64,000 bases of DNA. It comes from JAJXZJ01 sp050012855. Its GTDB lineage: Bacteria; Verrucomicrobiota; Verrucomicrobiia; Limisphaerales; J093. Position numbers and translations under genes: made by a program. Numbering within the stretch: position 1 is the stretch's first letter; each line of letters starts with the position of its first letter. Of the stretch, positions 8,657-16,276 are shown piece by piece. The notes beneath the pieces are model-generated. The model was not told where the DNA came from. It saw only the letters and a list, made by a program, of their open reading frames with translations, and made no database searches. The DNA is taken from NCBI GenBank assembly GCA_050012855.1, contig JBEKGJ010000015.1, forward strand, positions 25,093 through 89,092. The letters are read 5' to 3'.

Positions 8657-10677
8657 AGCTGACACAAGTTCACATTCAAAACTTCCGCCCTTGTCGGGAC
8701 GTGACCTTGCAAATTGGCGACATGCACGCACTCGTCGGAGCAAATAACGCCGGCAAGTCGGCGGTGCTTCGAGCTTTGGACTTCCTTTTCAATCCGAGCA
8801 CAAAGGCCTTGAACGACGAATCTTTTTGGAACAAGGATACGACCTTGGAAATCCGGGTGGAAGCCATCTTCGCGGGTCTCACGGAAAAGGAAAACGAAGC
8901 GCTCGCTGGATGTCTAAAAACCGATGGGACATTCCACATGGCCCGCTCTGCAAGGATGGGTGCGAAAACCGGTGAATCCAATGCGGATGATGACGAAGAA
9001 AAGATCAATATCAGTCAACATTACAAGCAACCGACTCCAAAAGTGGAGTGGCTTCAGGAATCCAAGATCAGCGGAGAGAGCGTCGCCGAGTGGTGGAAAA
9101 CAAAGGATCAGCTCGTAATCAACGGCGTTTCGTTTGCAGATTCCTGGGCGGGAGTTGCCAAAAAGCCGACCGTAGGGGATTGGAAGGAAAAAGCAAAGCA
9201 GTTCATGGCCGCCAATGCAGCGAGCATCCCGATGGATGATGCATGGATAGACAACCCGAAAGGCTACGCCAACGTCCTGAAGGGAACGCTCCCATTCTTC
9301 ATTCTTGTTCCCGCTGTTCGAGACGTTACTGAAGAATCCAAGGGCACAAAGTCCAGTCCGTTCGGAAAACTCCTCTTCGCAATTCTGGATACGGTCGCTG
9401 TAGACAAGAAAGCCAAGATTGAAGGCATTCTTGCAGAAGTCTCCAAGCAAATGAACAGGCTTGGTGGAGTGGAGCGAGTCCCCTTGATTGCCGATACAGA
9501 AAACCGATTGAACAAGCTGTTGGGCGACGTTTTTGTCGGATGCGATTTGGAAATCGAATTTCAAACGCCGACTTTGGAGGCTCTCTTGAGCGCGCCAAAG
9601 CTCTTCATTGATGACGGATTCAGAAACGCGGTTGAGAACAAGGGGCACGGACTGCAACGAGCGGTCATCTTCACAATTCTCAGGCGTTACGCCGAGTTCA
9701 TGACATCCTCACCAGAGGGCAAAAAGCGGAGTCTCATCCTCGCCGTTGAAGAGCCGGAACTCTACATGCACCCGCAAGCGCAACGGACGATTCGTCGTGT
9801 ATTCCGAAAAATTGCCGGAGGGGGCGACCAGGTTGTGTTTTCGACACATTCCTCCCTGCTGGTCGATGTGGCCTACTTTGACGAAATCATCAGACTGGAA
9901 TGCCGTGTCGAAAAGGCGGATGGGAAAAAGCTCACGCAGAGCGAGGCGTGGCAGTTGCCGATGGCGAAAATGATCGAGGATTTGGAGGTTCGATTTCCGA
10001 AGCTCAAAAGCAAGGTCACTCCGGAGTCCCTGCGTGACCGTTATTCACACGCATACAATCCGCGCCGCAACGAAGGCTTCTTTGCTTCCAAGATTATCTT
10101 GGTCGAGGGCCTTACTGAGGAATACAGCCTCCCGATCTACGCGGATGCGGTTGCGGACTGCGCCTTTGATCCACAAAATATCAGCGTCGTTGAGTGTGGC
10201 GGCAAAGGGGCGATGGATCGGCTGTTCAGAATTTTCAATGAGTTGCACATTCCCTGTTACCTGCTTCTGGATTTCGACAGTGGAAACGCGGACAAGAACA
10301 TCATCGAAAAATCAAAGGAGCTTCTTGCATTGGGAGGCGAGCCCCCAAACGAGCCGAAGGCACTCCTTGTGGCAGCCGGCGTGGCGTGCTTTCAAAAGAA
10401 ATGGGAAACAGATTTGCGAGGAGAACTTCCAGATGTCGATGCCCTGACGGCTGCGGCCAGAAATGAACTCGGCTTAAGTGACGATACCGGTAAACCGCTG
10501 ATCGCCCGATATATCGCCCGGAAGCTAACGTCGAAGACCCCTCCCGTCGTTCCGGCGAGTTTGAAGCAAATCATTCAGAAGAGTGCTGCGGTCACTTGGA
10601 AGAAAAGCTGCCTTCGGACGGCAGCGACAGCCGCGAGTCCAGACTACCAAACGCCTCAAACACCGGCTACAACTTGA
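8653..10677 (+). CDS. OLD-family ATP-dependent endonuclease (AAA + TOPRIM)
   Basis: 674 residues. The ATPase half has Walker A GANNAGKS (29-36), the signature-like KGHGLQRAVIF, Walker B LILAVEEPELYMHP, and the H-loop VVFSTHSSLL. The TOPRIM half has ILVEGLTEEYSLPIYADA and LLLDFDSGNAD, the catalytic Glu and DxD residues of OLD nucleases. The start overlaps the DUF2130 stop by four bases. The last 25 residues (from TWKKSC) are low-complexity and may be loosely constrained. The gene is visibly richer in A/T than the flanking chromosome, in keeping with transfer. OLD proteins cut DNA and occur in anti-phage systems; here the DUF2130 protein is the obvious partner. Confidence 0.88.
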   Translation: MKLTQVHIQNFRPCRDVTLQIGDMHALVGANNAGKSAVLRALDFLFNPSTKALNDESFWNKDTTLEIRVEAIFAGLTEKENEALAGCLKTDGTFHMARSARMGAKTGESNADDDEEKINISQHYKQPTPKVEWLQESKISGESVAEWWKTKDQLVINGVSFADSWAGVAKKPTVGDWKEKAKQFMAANAASIPMDDAWIDNPKGYANVLKGTLPFFILVPAVRDVTEESKGTKSSPFGKLLFAILDTVAVDKKAKIEGILAEVSKQMNRLGGVERVPLIADTENRLNKLLGDVFVGCDLEIEFQTPTLEALLSAPKLFIDDGFRNAVENKGHGLQRAVIFTILRRYAEFMTSSPEGKKRSLILAVEEPELYMHPQAQRTIRRVFRKIAGGGDQVVFSTHSSLLVDVAYFDEIIRLECRVEKADGKKLTQSEAWQLPMAKMIEDLEVRFPKLKSKVTPESLRDRYSHAYNPRRNEGFFASKIILVEGLTEEYSLPIYADAVADCAFDPQNISVVECGGKGAMDRLFRIFNELHIPCYLLLDFDSGNADKNIIEKSKELLALGGEPPNEPKALLVAAGVACFQKKWETDLRGELPDVDALTAAARNELGLSDDTGKPLIARYIARKLTSKTPPVVPASLKQIIQKSAAVTWKKSCLRTAATAASPDYQTPQTPATT

Positions 10678-10922
10678 TGAGCGTCTCGAAGAAACAAAAA
10701 CTGGAACTGACGTGGATTGGGAAAGAGAACCGGCCCAGGCTTGAGCCGCGCATTTTGCTGGAAGACCCGGCGAAGTCGTATCACGCGGCGCACTGGATGA
10801 CGGATCACGACCAGTTTGATAACCGTCTTATTTTCGGCGACAATCTGCTCGCCCTCAAAGCGCTCGAACAGGAGTTCGCCGGCAAGATCAAGTGCATTTT
10901 CATTGACCCGCCTTACAACATC
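10677..10922 (+). pseudogene. Type III DNA methyltransferase (Mod), truncated at catalytic motif
   Basis: The ATG at 10677 overlaps the OLD stop (TGATG). About 82 codons match the start of type III adenine methyltransferases: LELTWIGKENRPRLEPRILL, LIFGDNLLALKALEQEF, then KIKCIFIDPPYN, the DPPY catalytic motif. Immediately after DPPYN the frame enters the REP-like repeat at 10924 and the upstream region of an unrelated gene. Full-length Mod proteins exceed 500 residues, so nearly all of the methylase and target-recognition regions are missing. The gene cannot make an active enzyme as it stands. No res gene remains either. The break could be a real deletion between repeats or an assembly join. 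Confidence 0.85.
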
Positions 10923-10923
10923 C

Positions 10924-10959
10924 GCCGTCGCCGCCCGCCAATGCGATTGCTTCCCGGGG
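10924..10959. repeat. REP-like palindromic repeat, copy B
   Basis: Same orientation and nearly the same sequence as 1236-1271: CGCCGCCCGCCAATGCGATT, then GCTTCCCGGG. It begins two bases after the last mod codon, so the gene break coincides with the repeat edge. Confidence 0.65.
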
Positions 10960-11013
10960 GGGCCGGCTTATGCTGCGGCCGCTTGGCGCCGGGGTTGCCG
11001 GGGCTGCTTGATT

Positions 11014-12789
11014 ATGAAAACACGTTCGTTCATCTGGCTGATCGCGGCGATGATGCCGCTGCTCGTTTTGTCCGCCTTGGCTGCGCCCGCGGCCCCGGAT
11101 GCCGACGCGAAGCTCAATGCTTTCTTCGGCCGCTACTTCGAGGACTATTGCCGCGAGCACCCGGTCGAGGCCACGCGGCTGGGCGACCACCGCTTCGACC
11201 GCCAGATCGAGGACCTGTCGCGGGCGGCTCGCGCGGCCTGGCAGGCGCGCCTGCGCCGAACCCTCGCCGAACTGCCGCGCGAGGTGCCCTACCGGCAACT
11301 GAGCCGGCCGGCGCAGGTTGACTTCGAGATTCTCCAGCACGACCTCATCCGCTCGCTCTGGCTGGAGGAAAACACCCGGCCATTCGAGCAGGACCCGCGG
11401 ACCTACGGCGGCTATCTCAGCGAGAGCGTCTATTTGCTGCTCGCGCAATCCTCGCTGCCGAAGGAAACCAACGTGGCGAGCTGCCTGGCGCGCATGGCGC
11501 TGATCCCGCGGGTGGTGGCGGCCGCGCGGGAGAACCTGCGCAACCCGCCGCGCCAGCATCTCGAAACGGCGATCCAGCAGAACCGCGGCGCCATTGCCTT
11601 TTACGAAAAGGAAATCTTCGATCTGGCGGGCGACACCGCCCAACTCGACGCGCTCAAGGTGGCGGCCAGCCAAACGGCCGCCGTTCTGAAGGAATATCAG
11701 GCTTTTCTCGAACAGGACCTCCGCCCCCGCGCCCACGGCGAGTGGCGGCTCGGCCGGGCTAAATTCTACAAGAAACTGGAATTGGAACTGGATGCCGGTT
11801 TGAACGCCGACCAGGTGCTGGCCGACGCGCGGACGGAGTTCGATCGCGTCGAACGTGAGATGTGGGTCATCGCGCGGCAGCTTTGGAGCCATTATTTTCC
11901 TGGCAAGCCCGTGCCGCCGGATGACGCCGACGGCCGCCGGTCCACGATCCAGCAGGTGCTGGCGCGCATCGGCCAGGAGCACGGCGAGGCCGCGAATCTG
12001 GTGAGCGACGTGAGGACCGACGTGGACAACATCAAGCGCTTCATCACCGCCAACGACATCCTGCGCCTGCCCGACCCCGACCTGTGCCAGGTGGTCGAGA
12101 TGCCCGAGTTTCAGCGCGGCAATTCCACGGCCTTCATGAACGCGCCGCCACCGCTGGACCCCAAGGCCGCCGGCTATTACGCGGTGAGTCCGCCGCCAAA
12201 GGATTGGGATGCGGCCCGGGTGCGCAGCTACCTCGAGGAATACAACGCCCACATGCTGCAAATCCTGACCATTCACGAGGCTTACCCGGGACATTACGTG
12301 CAACTGGAATATGCCAACCGGCAGCCGTCGCCGATCCGGCGGGTGCTGCAATCGGGCGTTTATATCGAAGGCTGGGCCGTGTATGGCGAGCAGACGATGC
12401 TCGATCAGGGCTACGGCGACGGCAACCTGGCGTTGCGGCTCTCCCAGCTCAAGTTCTACCTGCGCGCCGTGGCCAACACGATCCTCGACCACCAGATGCA
12501 CTGCACGGCGATGACCGATGCCGAGGCGCTGGATTTCCTGGTGCGGCGCGCGTTCCAGTCGGAGGGCGAGGCCCGGCTCAAGATCATCCGGGCGAAGCAA
12601 AGCTCGGTGCAGCTCTCGACCTACTTTGTCGGCCGCATGGCGATGTACCGGGTCCGCCAGGCGGTCGAGCGCGAGCAGGGCGACCGGTTCAGCCTTGGCC
12701 GCTACCACGAAGCGGTGCTCGCCCCGGGGGCGGTGCCGGTGAAATACCTGCCCGAGCTGGTGCGGGCACGGCTGGCGTTGCCGCGCTGA
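11014..12789 (+). CDS. Secreted DUF885 protein (metallopeptidase-like)
   Basis: 591 residues from ATG 11014. I prefer this start because it yields a signal peptide (MKTRSFIWLIAAMMPLLVLS, cut near ALA-AP), whereas the open frame further upstream runs through the repeat and the broken mod gene. The body is the DUF885 family, about the usual 550-600 residues. The motif ILTIHEAYPGHYVQLEY places HExxxGH at about 421-427, an arrangement reminiscent of zinc peptidases. NTILDHQMHCTAM and YFVGRMAMYRVR are other conserved blocks. It is probably a periplasmic or exported hydrolase. It belongs to the chromosome rather than the island: high GC and an unrelated function. Confidence 0.85.
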   Translation: MKTRSFIWLIAAMMPLLVLSALAAPAAPDADAKLNAFFGRYFEDYCREHPVEATRLGDHRFDRQIEDLSRAARAAWQARLRRTLAELPREVPYRQLSRPAQVDFEILQHDLIRSLWLEENTRPFEQDPRTYGGYLSESVYLLLAQSSLPKETNVASCLARMALIPRVVAAARENLRNPPRQHLETAIQQNRGAIAFYEKEIFDLAGDTAQLDALKVAASQTAAVLKEYQAFLEQDLRPRAHGEWRLGRAKFYKKLELELDAGLNADQVLADARTEFDRVEREMWVIARQLWSHYFPGKPVPPDDADGRRSTIQQVLARIGQEHGEAANLVSDVRTDVDNIKRFITANDILRLPDPDLCQVVEMPEFQRGNSTAFMNAPPPLDPKAAGYYAVSPPPKDWDAARVRSYLEEYNAHMLQILTIHEAYPGHYVQLEYANRQPSPIRRVLQSGVYIEGWAVYGEQTMLDQGYGDGNLALRLSQLKFYLRAVANTILDHQMHCTAMTDAEALDFLVRRAFQSEGEARLKIIRAKQSSVQLSTYFVGRMAMYRVRQAVEREQGDRFSLGRYHEAVLAPGAVPVKYLPELVRARLALPR

Positions 12790-12831
12790 CGGGACGTGTC
12801 CGGTTACTTGCCGGCCGCCGCCGTTCGCGCC

Positions 12832-13062
12832 GGTCAGTCTTCCGTTGCTGGCGGCCAGACCGGCATTCAGGGAGTGCGACCCGACCGTTGGTCAAGGTCA
12901 TGCCGGCGTCAATGCGTGCGCGCCACCGGTAAACCGGTGCGAGATCGTCCTTGGCCGGTGCAACTTGATTGTCGGCGCGTGCAAGCCGGCTGCAGGCGTG
13001 TGCGAGCCGGCCATTGGGACGGGTCAACCGACCATTTTCGCGTGCCAGCCGAGCATTGCCGT
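12832..13062. repeat. Imperfect 21-bp tandem repeat array
   Basis: Eleven contiguous units start every 21 bases at 12832, 12853, 12874 and so on to 13042. Many begin GTGC and carry CCG near base 8 and TTG or ATTG in the middle (for example GTGCGAGCCGGCCATTGGGAC at 12979-12999, GTGCCAGCCGAGCATTGCCG at 13042). There are no spacers. Partial units seem to extend to about 12811 on the left and 13075 on the right. One frame stays open across it (12845-13102) and would give a seven-residue periodic peptide with regularly placed cysteines, but there is no ribosome site. Confidence 0.75.
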
Positions 13063-13235
13063 GTTCACAAGTGCCTTATTTGTAGCATCTTGTGAGAAAT
13101 GACTTCCCGCCTTCGTGGCCGGGCGGACCGACCCGCCGCGCGCAATTTCCGCCGATTTCCGTCTTGCGCTCATTGGCCCGCAGGAATAAGAATACGCCGT
13201 AACACGACCTGGAACCCTTTCAAAGCAGACCCAAA

Positions 13236-13459
13236 ATGAACGACCGCGAGACGACCCGCAGATCAGCGACGAGGAACAACGCGGCAAGTTCCTCCACGTC
13301 ACCGTCATCTTGGACGCCTGGAACGACTTGGCGCGCCAGGACCGGGGCCCCATCGTCACGCATGCTTACGAACACCAACGCCGTGCCGATGTCGCTCGGA
13401 TTACCGTTGCCCTCGGCCTGACCCACGCCGAAGCCGGGCGCCTCGCCGTCCGCTACTAA
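13236..13459 (+). pseudogene. Small unknown gene with a frameshift
   Basis: ATG at 13236 starts MNDRE, but the protein-like frame lies one base off. From about 13248 it reads DDPQISDEEQRGKFLHVTVI, then LDAWNDLARQDRGPIVTHAY and LTHAEAGRLAVRY, stopping at TAA 13457. That frame has no start codon of its own because a stop lies just upstream. One lost or gained base near 13247 would join the two into a protein of about 73 residues of balanced composition. I do not recognise the family. A sequencing error or a decaying gene are both possible. Confidence 0.45.
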
Positions 13460-13656
13460 CCAAAACGACCTCGACACCATCATGCCGCCCCAATTCATCC
13501 TCCACACCTGATCTCTTCCCGTGACAGCGCCAGACACACCCAGCGCACCCCGCAGAAGGAGAAACAACCCGCGGCGACACGAGCGCCGGGCAATTATTGA
13601 GTTTTCAAGTTTGAAGTCGTGAACCAGCAAACCACCGCACATAACCTCACTATCAT

Positions 13657-13755
13657 ATGGCAAGACACTTAGGCGAATATCGAGAAAACGCACAGCCGAT
13701 GAAGGTCCAAGGTCCCAAATACCATGTGAGCAACGGAAAAGGAACGACAGTATGA
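13657..13755 (+). CDS. Possible 32-residue peptide coupled to the DGQHR gene
   Basis: ATG at 13657 opens a 32-codon frame beginning MARHLGEYRENAQPMKVQG. Its TGA stop overlaps the start of the DGQHR gene in the ATGA arrangement used elsewhere in this window for coupled genes. It has no strong Shine-Dalgarno and no recognisable family. It could be a leader peptide, the tail of a lost gene, or chance. Confidence 0.35.
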   Translation: MARHLGEYRENAQPMKVQGPKYHVSNGKGTTV

Positions 13756-14819
13756 CATCACGTAAAAGCCCAGTTGTTGTGGTTAACCAGAACGGGCGGA
13801 AATTCTTCCTAACGATGTTACGCGCCCGGGATTTAATCCAAATCAGCTATGCGTCGGTTCGTAATAGAGACTCGGAAGAGGGCGCCGTCCAACGGCTACT
13901 TAATCCTCGTCGAATCGACAGCATTAAGGAATTCACTATTAACGGCGGCGACTATCCAAACTGCATTATTCTGAATTGGGTTGATGACACAAACAAGTTG
14001 AAGGTCGCGGCTGGAGTAATCTCTGTGCCCATCAAGGACCGTGTTGCACAGATCATCGACGGACAACACCGTGTCGAAGGAATACGCGCAGCGATTAAGT
14101 CCAAGCCGGAGGTTGGGAAACTCGAAGTCCCCGTTGCCTTTTACGAACACCTTAGCACGCAGCAGTGCGCGGATATTTTTCTGTCCATCAATACAGAACA
14201 AAAACCCGTCCAAAGAAGTTTAGTATTTGATCTTTACGGGGTGGCGAGTCAGCACGTTGTAGATCCTGCCGCCGTCAGAGCACGAGACATTGCAACACTC
14301 TTAAATGAGCAAGAAGCCTCACCATTCAAGGGCCTGATACGACTTCCGGGCAAAGAAACTGCCACCGCATCAAATGCCGGTAAGACAAAGTCCGCAGGCG
14401 TTGATTTGTCAACCGTCGTCACCTCTTTGAAACCGCTTGTTGAAGAAAAGGGAATTTTCGAACAAGTCGGCGTGGCGGAACTTCAAATGCAAACGTCGGC
14501 GCTTCTCAATTTCTTTGAAGTTTTGAAAGAATGGTACGGCGGTTTATGGACGGACAAGGATGACGTCTTCCTCTCTTCGGCCGGATTTTCTGGTGCGATT
14601 GATTTCTTTAAAAACAAACTCGTTTTCTACTGCAAATCGAAAGATTCATTCGAGAAGACGACGATTAAGCAGGCAATGGATTTGGAGCCACAGGCTGTCA
14701 TTCTCCGCTCACATTTGAAAGGGCTGCAGGGACGACACGCACTGCGGACGGTTTCTGATATGCTCGTGGCAAGATTTAATCCCCAACTAACGGCCGGCGC
14801 TAAAAAACTAAAGTTCTAG
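13752..14819 (+). CDS. DGQHR-domain protein (DndB-like)
   Basis: 355 residues with an AAAAGGAA ribosome site. Residues 99-112 read AQIIDGQHRVEGIR, the DGQHR motif (103-107) that defines the family containing DndB, the regulator or partner of DNA phosphorothioation clusters, and many DndB-like proteins in mobile islands. RLLNPRRIDSIKEF near 48-61 and FLSINTEQKPVQRSLVFDLY further on are further family blocks. No dndA or dndC-E genes are present, so a phosphorothioation role is unlikely. Base composition is A/T-rich relative to the neighbouring chromosome, which suggests transfer. The next gene starts one base after its stop and is surely co-transcribed. Confidence 0.82.
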   Translation: MTSRKSPVVVVNQNGRKFFLTMLRARDLIQISYASVRNRDSEEGAVQRLLNPRRIDSIKEFTINGGDYPNCIILNWVDDTNKLKVAAGVISVPIKDRVAQIIDGQHRVEGIRAAIKSKPEVGKLEVPVAFYEHLSTQQCADIFLSINTEQKPVQRSLVFDLYGVASQHVVDPAAVRARDIATLLNEQEASPFKGLIRLPGKETATASNAGKTKSAGVDLSTVVTSLKPLVEEKGIFEQVGVAELQMQTSALLNFFEVLKEWYGGLWTDKDDVFLSSAGFSGAIDFFKNKLVFYCKSKDSFEKTTIKQAMDLEPQAVILRSHLKGLQGRHALRTVSDMLVARFNPQLTAGAKKLKF

Positions 14820-14820
14820 G

Positions 14821-15603
14821 GTGTTGATGCCGCGTGCGGACACATTTATTTCGAGTCTTTACTCTCCCGGCGCCAGCAAGGCTGTTGTGCGAAGCAGAGT
14901 GTTAAGGCCGAGTGAGGCGGCGGCCGCGTCTAGCGGGCTTCGAGCCGACGCTGCTGATTTGTACTACTCGGCATGGGTCAGTTTTCTTGACGCTCTGCAT
15001 GGCATCAACAAGGGGTTTTACACATGGGCTACAGTCAAACTGTACTATTCGGTATTCTACGCGTTTAGAGCGTCCTTGGCTCTCGATGATGTTTGTGCAT
15101 TCCATGTCGGCAGATCACCTTACATCGTGATCGTAAAAGCGGGTGGGACGCCGGTTTCGTGCATTGACACGGGTACCCATAAGACTGTGCTGAAGACCTT
15201 CCAGCGCAGAAACCGTAATCATGTGCTTGTGTCTCAGCAAATCGGTTTGGAGGATGCGGTTGATTGGCTCATAGAGAGGCGGGAAATAGCGAATTATGGC
15301 CATTCGAGATTCACTGAACCTGACTGTGCGAGGGAGTTTGATTACGTCGCCGAAAGCGGACTGCGAAATGCGCTTAACGCCTACCTCTCCGATGCGCAAT
15401 TTCTCTACGTGTTCCAGCCGGCTCACGCCATGCTGGCATATCCTTTACGCTCACTGCAACTAATCGGTGACCAGTTGATGGCGGCTATTCCCACAGGATT
15501 GACGAAGGATGAGCAGCAATTCTTGAGAGCTCGAGCAAAGGACAATTGCGGTAATCTTGCCATGCTCCTCGCCGAGATGAAACGCCTGACACTCGTCTCG
15601 TAG
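14821..15603 (+). CDS. HEPN-like protein paired with the DGQHR gene
   Basis: 260 residues from GTG 14821; TTG 14824 and ATG 14827 are equally possible starts. The middle is helical, with LYYSAWVSFLDALHGINKGF (about 48-67) and ATVKLYYSVFYAFRASLAL (70-88). At 154-161 it has REIANYGH, an R-x6-H motif within RREIANYGHSRF that matches the RNase motif of HEPN domains. I see no other named domain. It follows the DGQHR gene with no gap, shares its A/T-rich composition, and is probably its functional partner. An RNA-cleaving effector or toxin is an inference from the motif only. Confidence 0.6.
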   Translation: MLMPRADTFISSLYSPGASKAVVRSRVLRPSEAAAASSGLRADAADLYYSAWVSFLDALHGINKGFYTWATVKLYYSVFYAFRASLALDDVCAFHVGRSPYIVIVKAGGTPVSCIDTGTHKTVLKTFQRRNRNHVLVSQQIGLEDAVDWLIERREIANYGHSRFTEPDCAREFDYVAESGLRNALNAYLSDAQFLYVFQPAHAMLAYPLRSLQLIGDQLMAAIPTGLTKDEQQFLRARAKDNCGNLAMLLAEMKRLTLVS

Positions 15604-15838
15604 TACTGCGTCTATCTTGAACATGGTTGGAGCTTGGCAGGGTCAAATCGTGAAACTTGACAACAGTGCGCTGGTGACTTGCCTGACATAATATCAGGTG
15701 AGGCCAGGACGAACTCCCACCAGATCAGGACGATAATCGTGGCCTGCCCGGCAGCGGCTTGGGATTGACGGCGGTGAGGGTTTGCATCTGGCGGATGGCG
15801 ATTGGGTTGAGGCGTTTCAGCGCATCGGCTTGAGGCGT

Positions 15839-15990
15839 TCAGAAGCGCACCACGGGCACGGCGGCGGTGGCTTGGACTCGCTGGGCCGCCGTCACGAGGC
15901 TGGCCCGTTCGCAAAGCGCCGTCGCGGCCATGATCGCATCGGGCAGCTTCAGGAGGTGCTGCTGCCCACAATTTGCGCCTGCGGGAGCCC
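15839..15990 (-). pseudogene. VapC (PIN toxin) C-terminal fragment
   Basis: The minus strand, ending at TGA 15839-15841, reads LLKLPDAIMAATALCERASL followed by VTAAQRVQATAAVPVVRF. This is the usual C-terminal third of a VapC ribonuclease, with the aspartate of LPDAI as an active-site residue. The first two thirds are missing: beyond about 15990 nothing PIN-like remains. It lies just upstream of an intact vapBC pair on the other strand. The A/T-rich stretch at 15604-15838 holds no recognisable gene. Confidence 0.65.
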
Positions 15991-16036
15991 GGGACTGGGT
16001 TTACACACCGCCAAAGACTGTGGTAGGGTTAACCGC

Positions 16037-16267
16037 ATGAAAACAGCCAGCGTGATCCTGGAAGGCGACCATCTGACGGTTCGGCTGCCGAAAGGCGTTC
16101 ACTTGCCCACGCCCACGGTGTCGGTCCGGCCCGAAGGCGAGTCGGTCGTACTGGGACCAGTCAAGCCGACCGCCTGGCCGGAGCGATTTTTCGAGTCCAT
16201 CCGGATTGACGACCTGGCGTTTGTCCGTCCTGCGCCAGGGGTGCTGCCCACGGTCAGAAGTTGGTAG
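16037..16267 (+). CDS. vapB: VapB-like antitoxin
   Basis: 76 residues from ATG 16037, chosen because it gives the compact beginning MKTASVILEGDHLTVRLPKG expected of an AbrB-type swapped-hairpin antitoxin. The frame is open further upstream but without family resemblance. The C-terminal half (ERFFESIRIDDLAFVRP) is of the kind that wraps around a PIN toxin. The toxin gene starts 9 bp downstream. It would bind and silence VapC and, with it, the operon promoter. Confidence 0.75.
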   Translation: MKTASVILEGDHLTVRLPKGVHLPTPTVSVRPEGESVVLGPVKPTAWPERFFESIRIDDLAFVRPAPGVLPTVRSW

Positions 16268-16276
16268 CCAACCGGC

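Noticed and set aside
10677..11321. A single fused Mod-plus-unknown protein
   Set aside because: The open frame past 10922 runs through a repeat and out of frame with the DUF885 gene; only the first 82 codons are family-like.
10900..12708. 602-codon frame opposite the DUF885 gene
   Set aside because: Shadow of the DUF885 gene; the sense strand has a signal peptide and conserved motifs.
12832..13062. CRISPR array
   Set aside because: Units are contiguous 21-mers with no spacers and no cas genes in the window.
12845..13102. Cysteine-rich repeat peptide encoded by the 21-bp array
   Set aside because: The periodicity follows from the DNA repeat; there is no ribosome site, signal peptide or related gene, so I list only the DNA repeat.
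13752..14819. Phosphorothioation (dnd) cluster
   Set aside because: Only a DGQHR-type gene is present; no dndA, dndC, dndD or dndE nearby.
15641..15838. Extension of the VapC remnant
   Set aside because: Minus-strand reading (LKRLNPIAIRQMQTL) is protein-like for a few codons but has no PIN motif and no clear frame link to the remnant.
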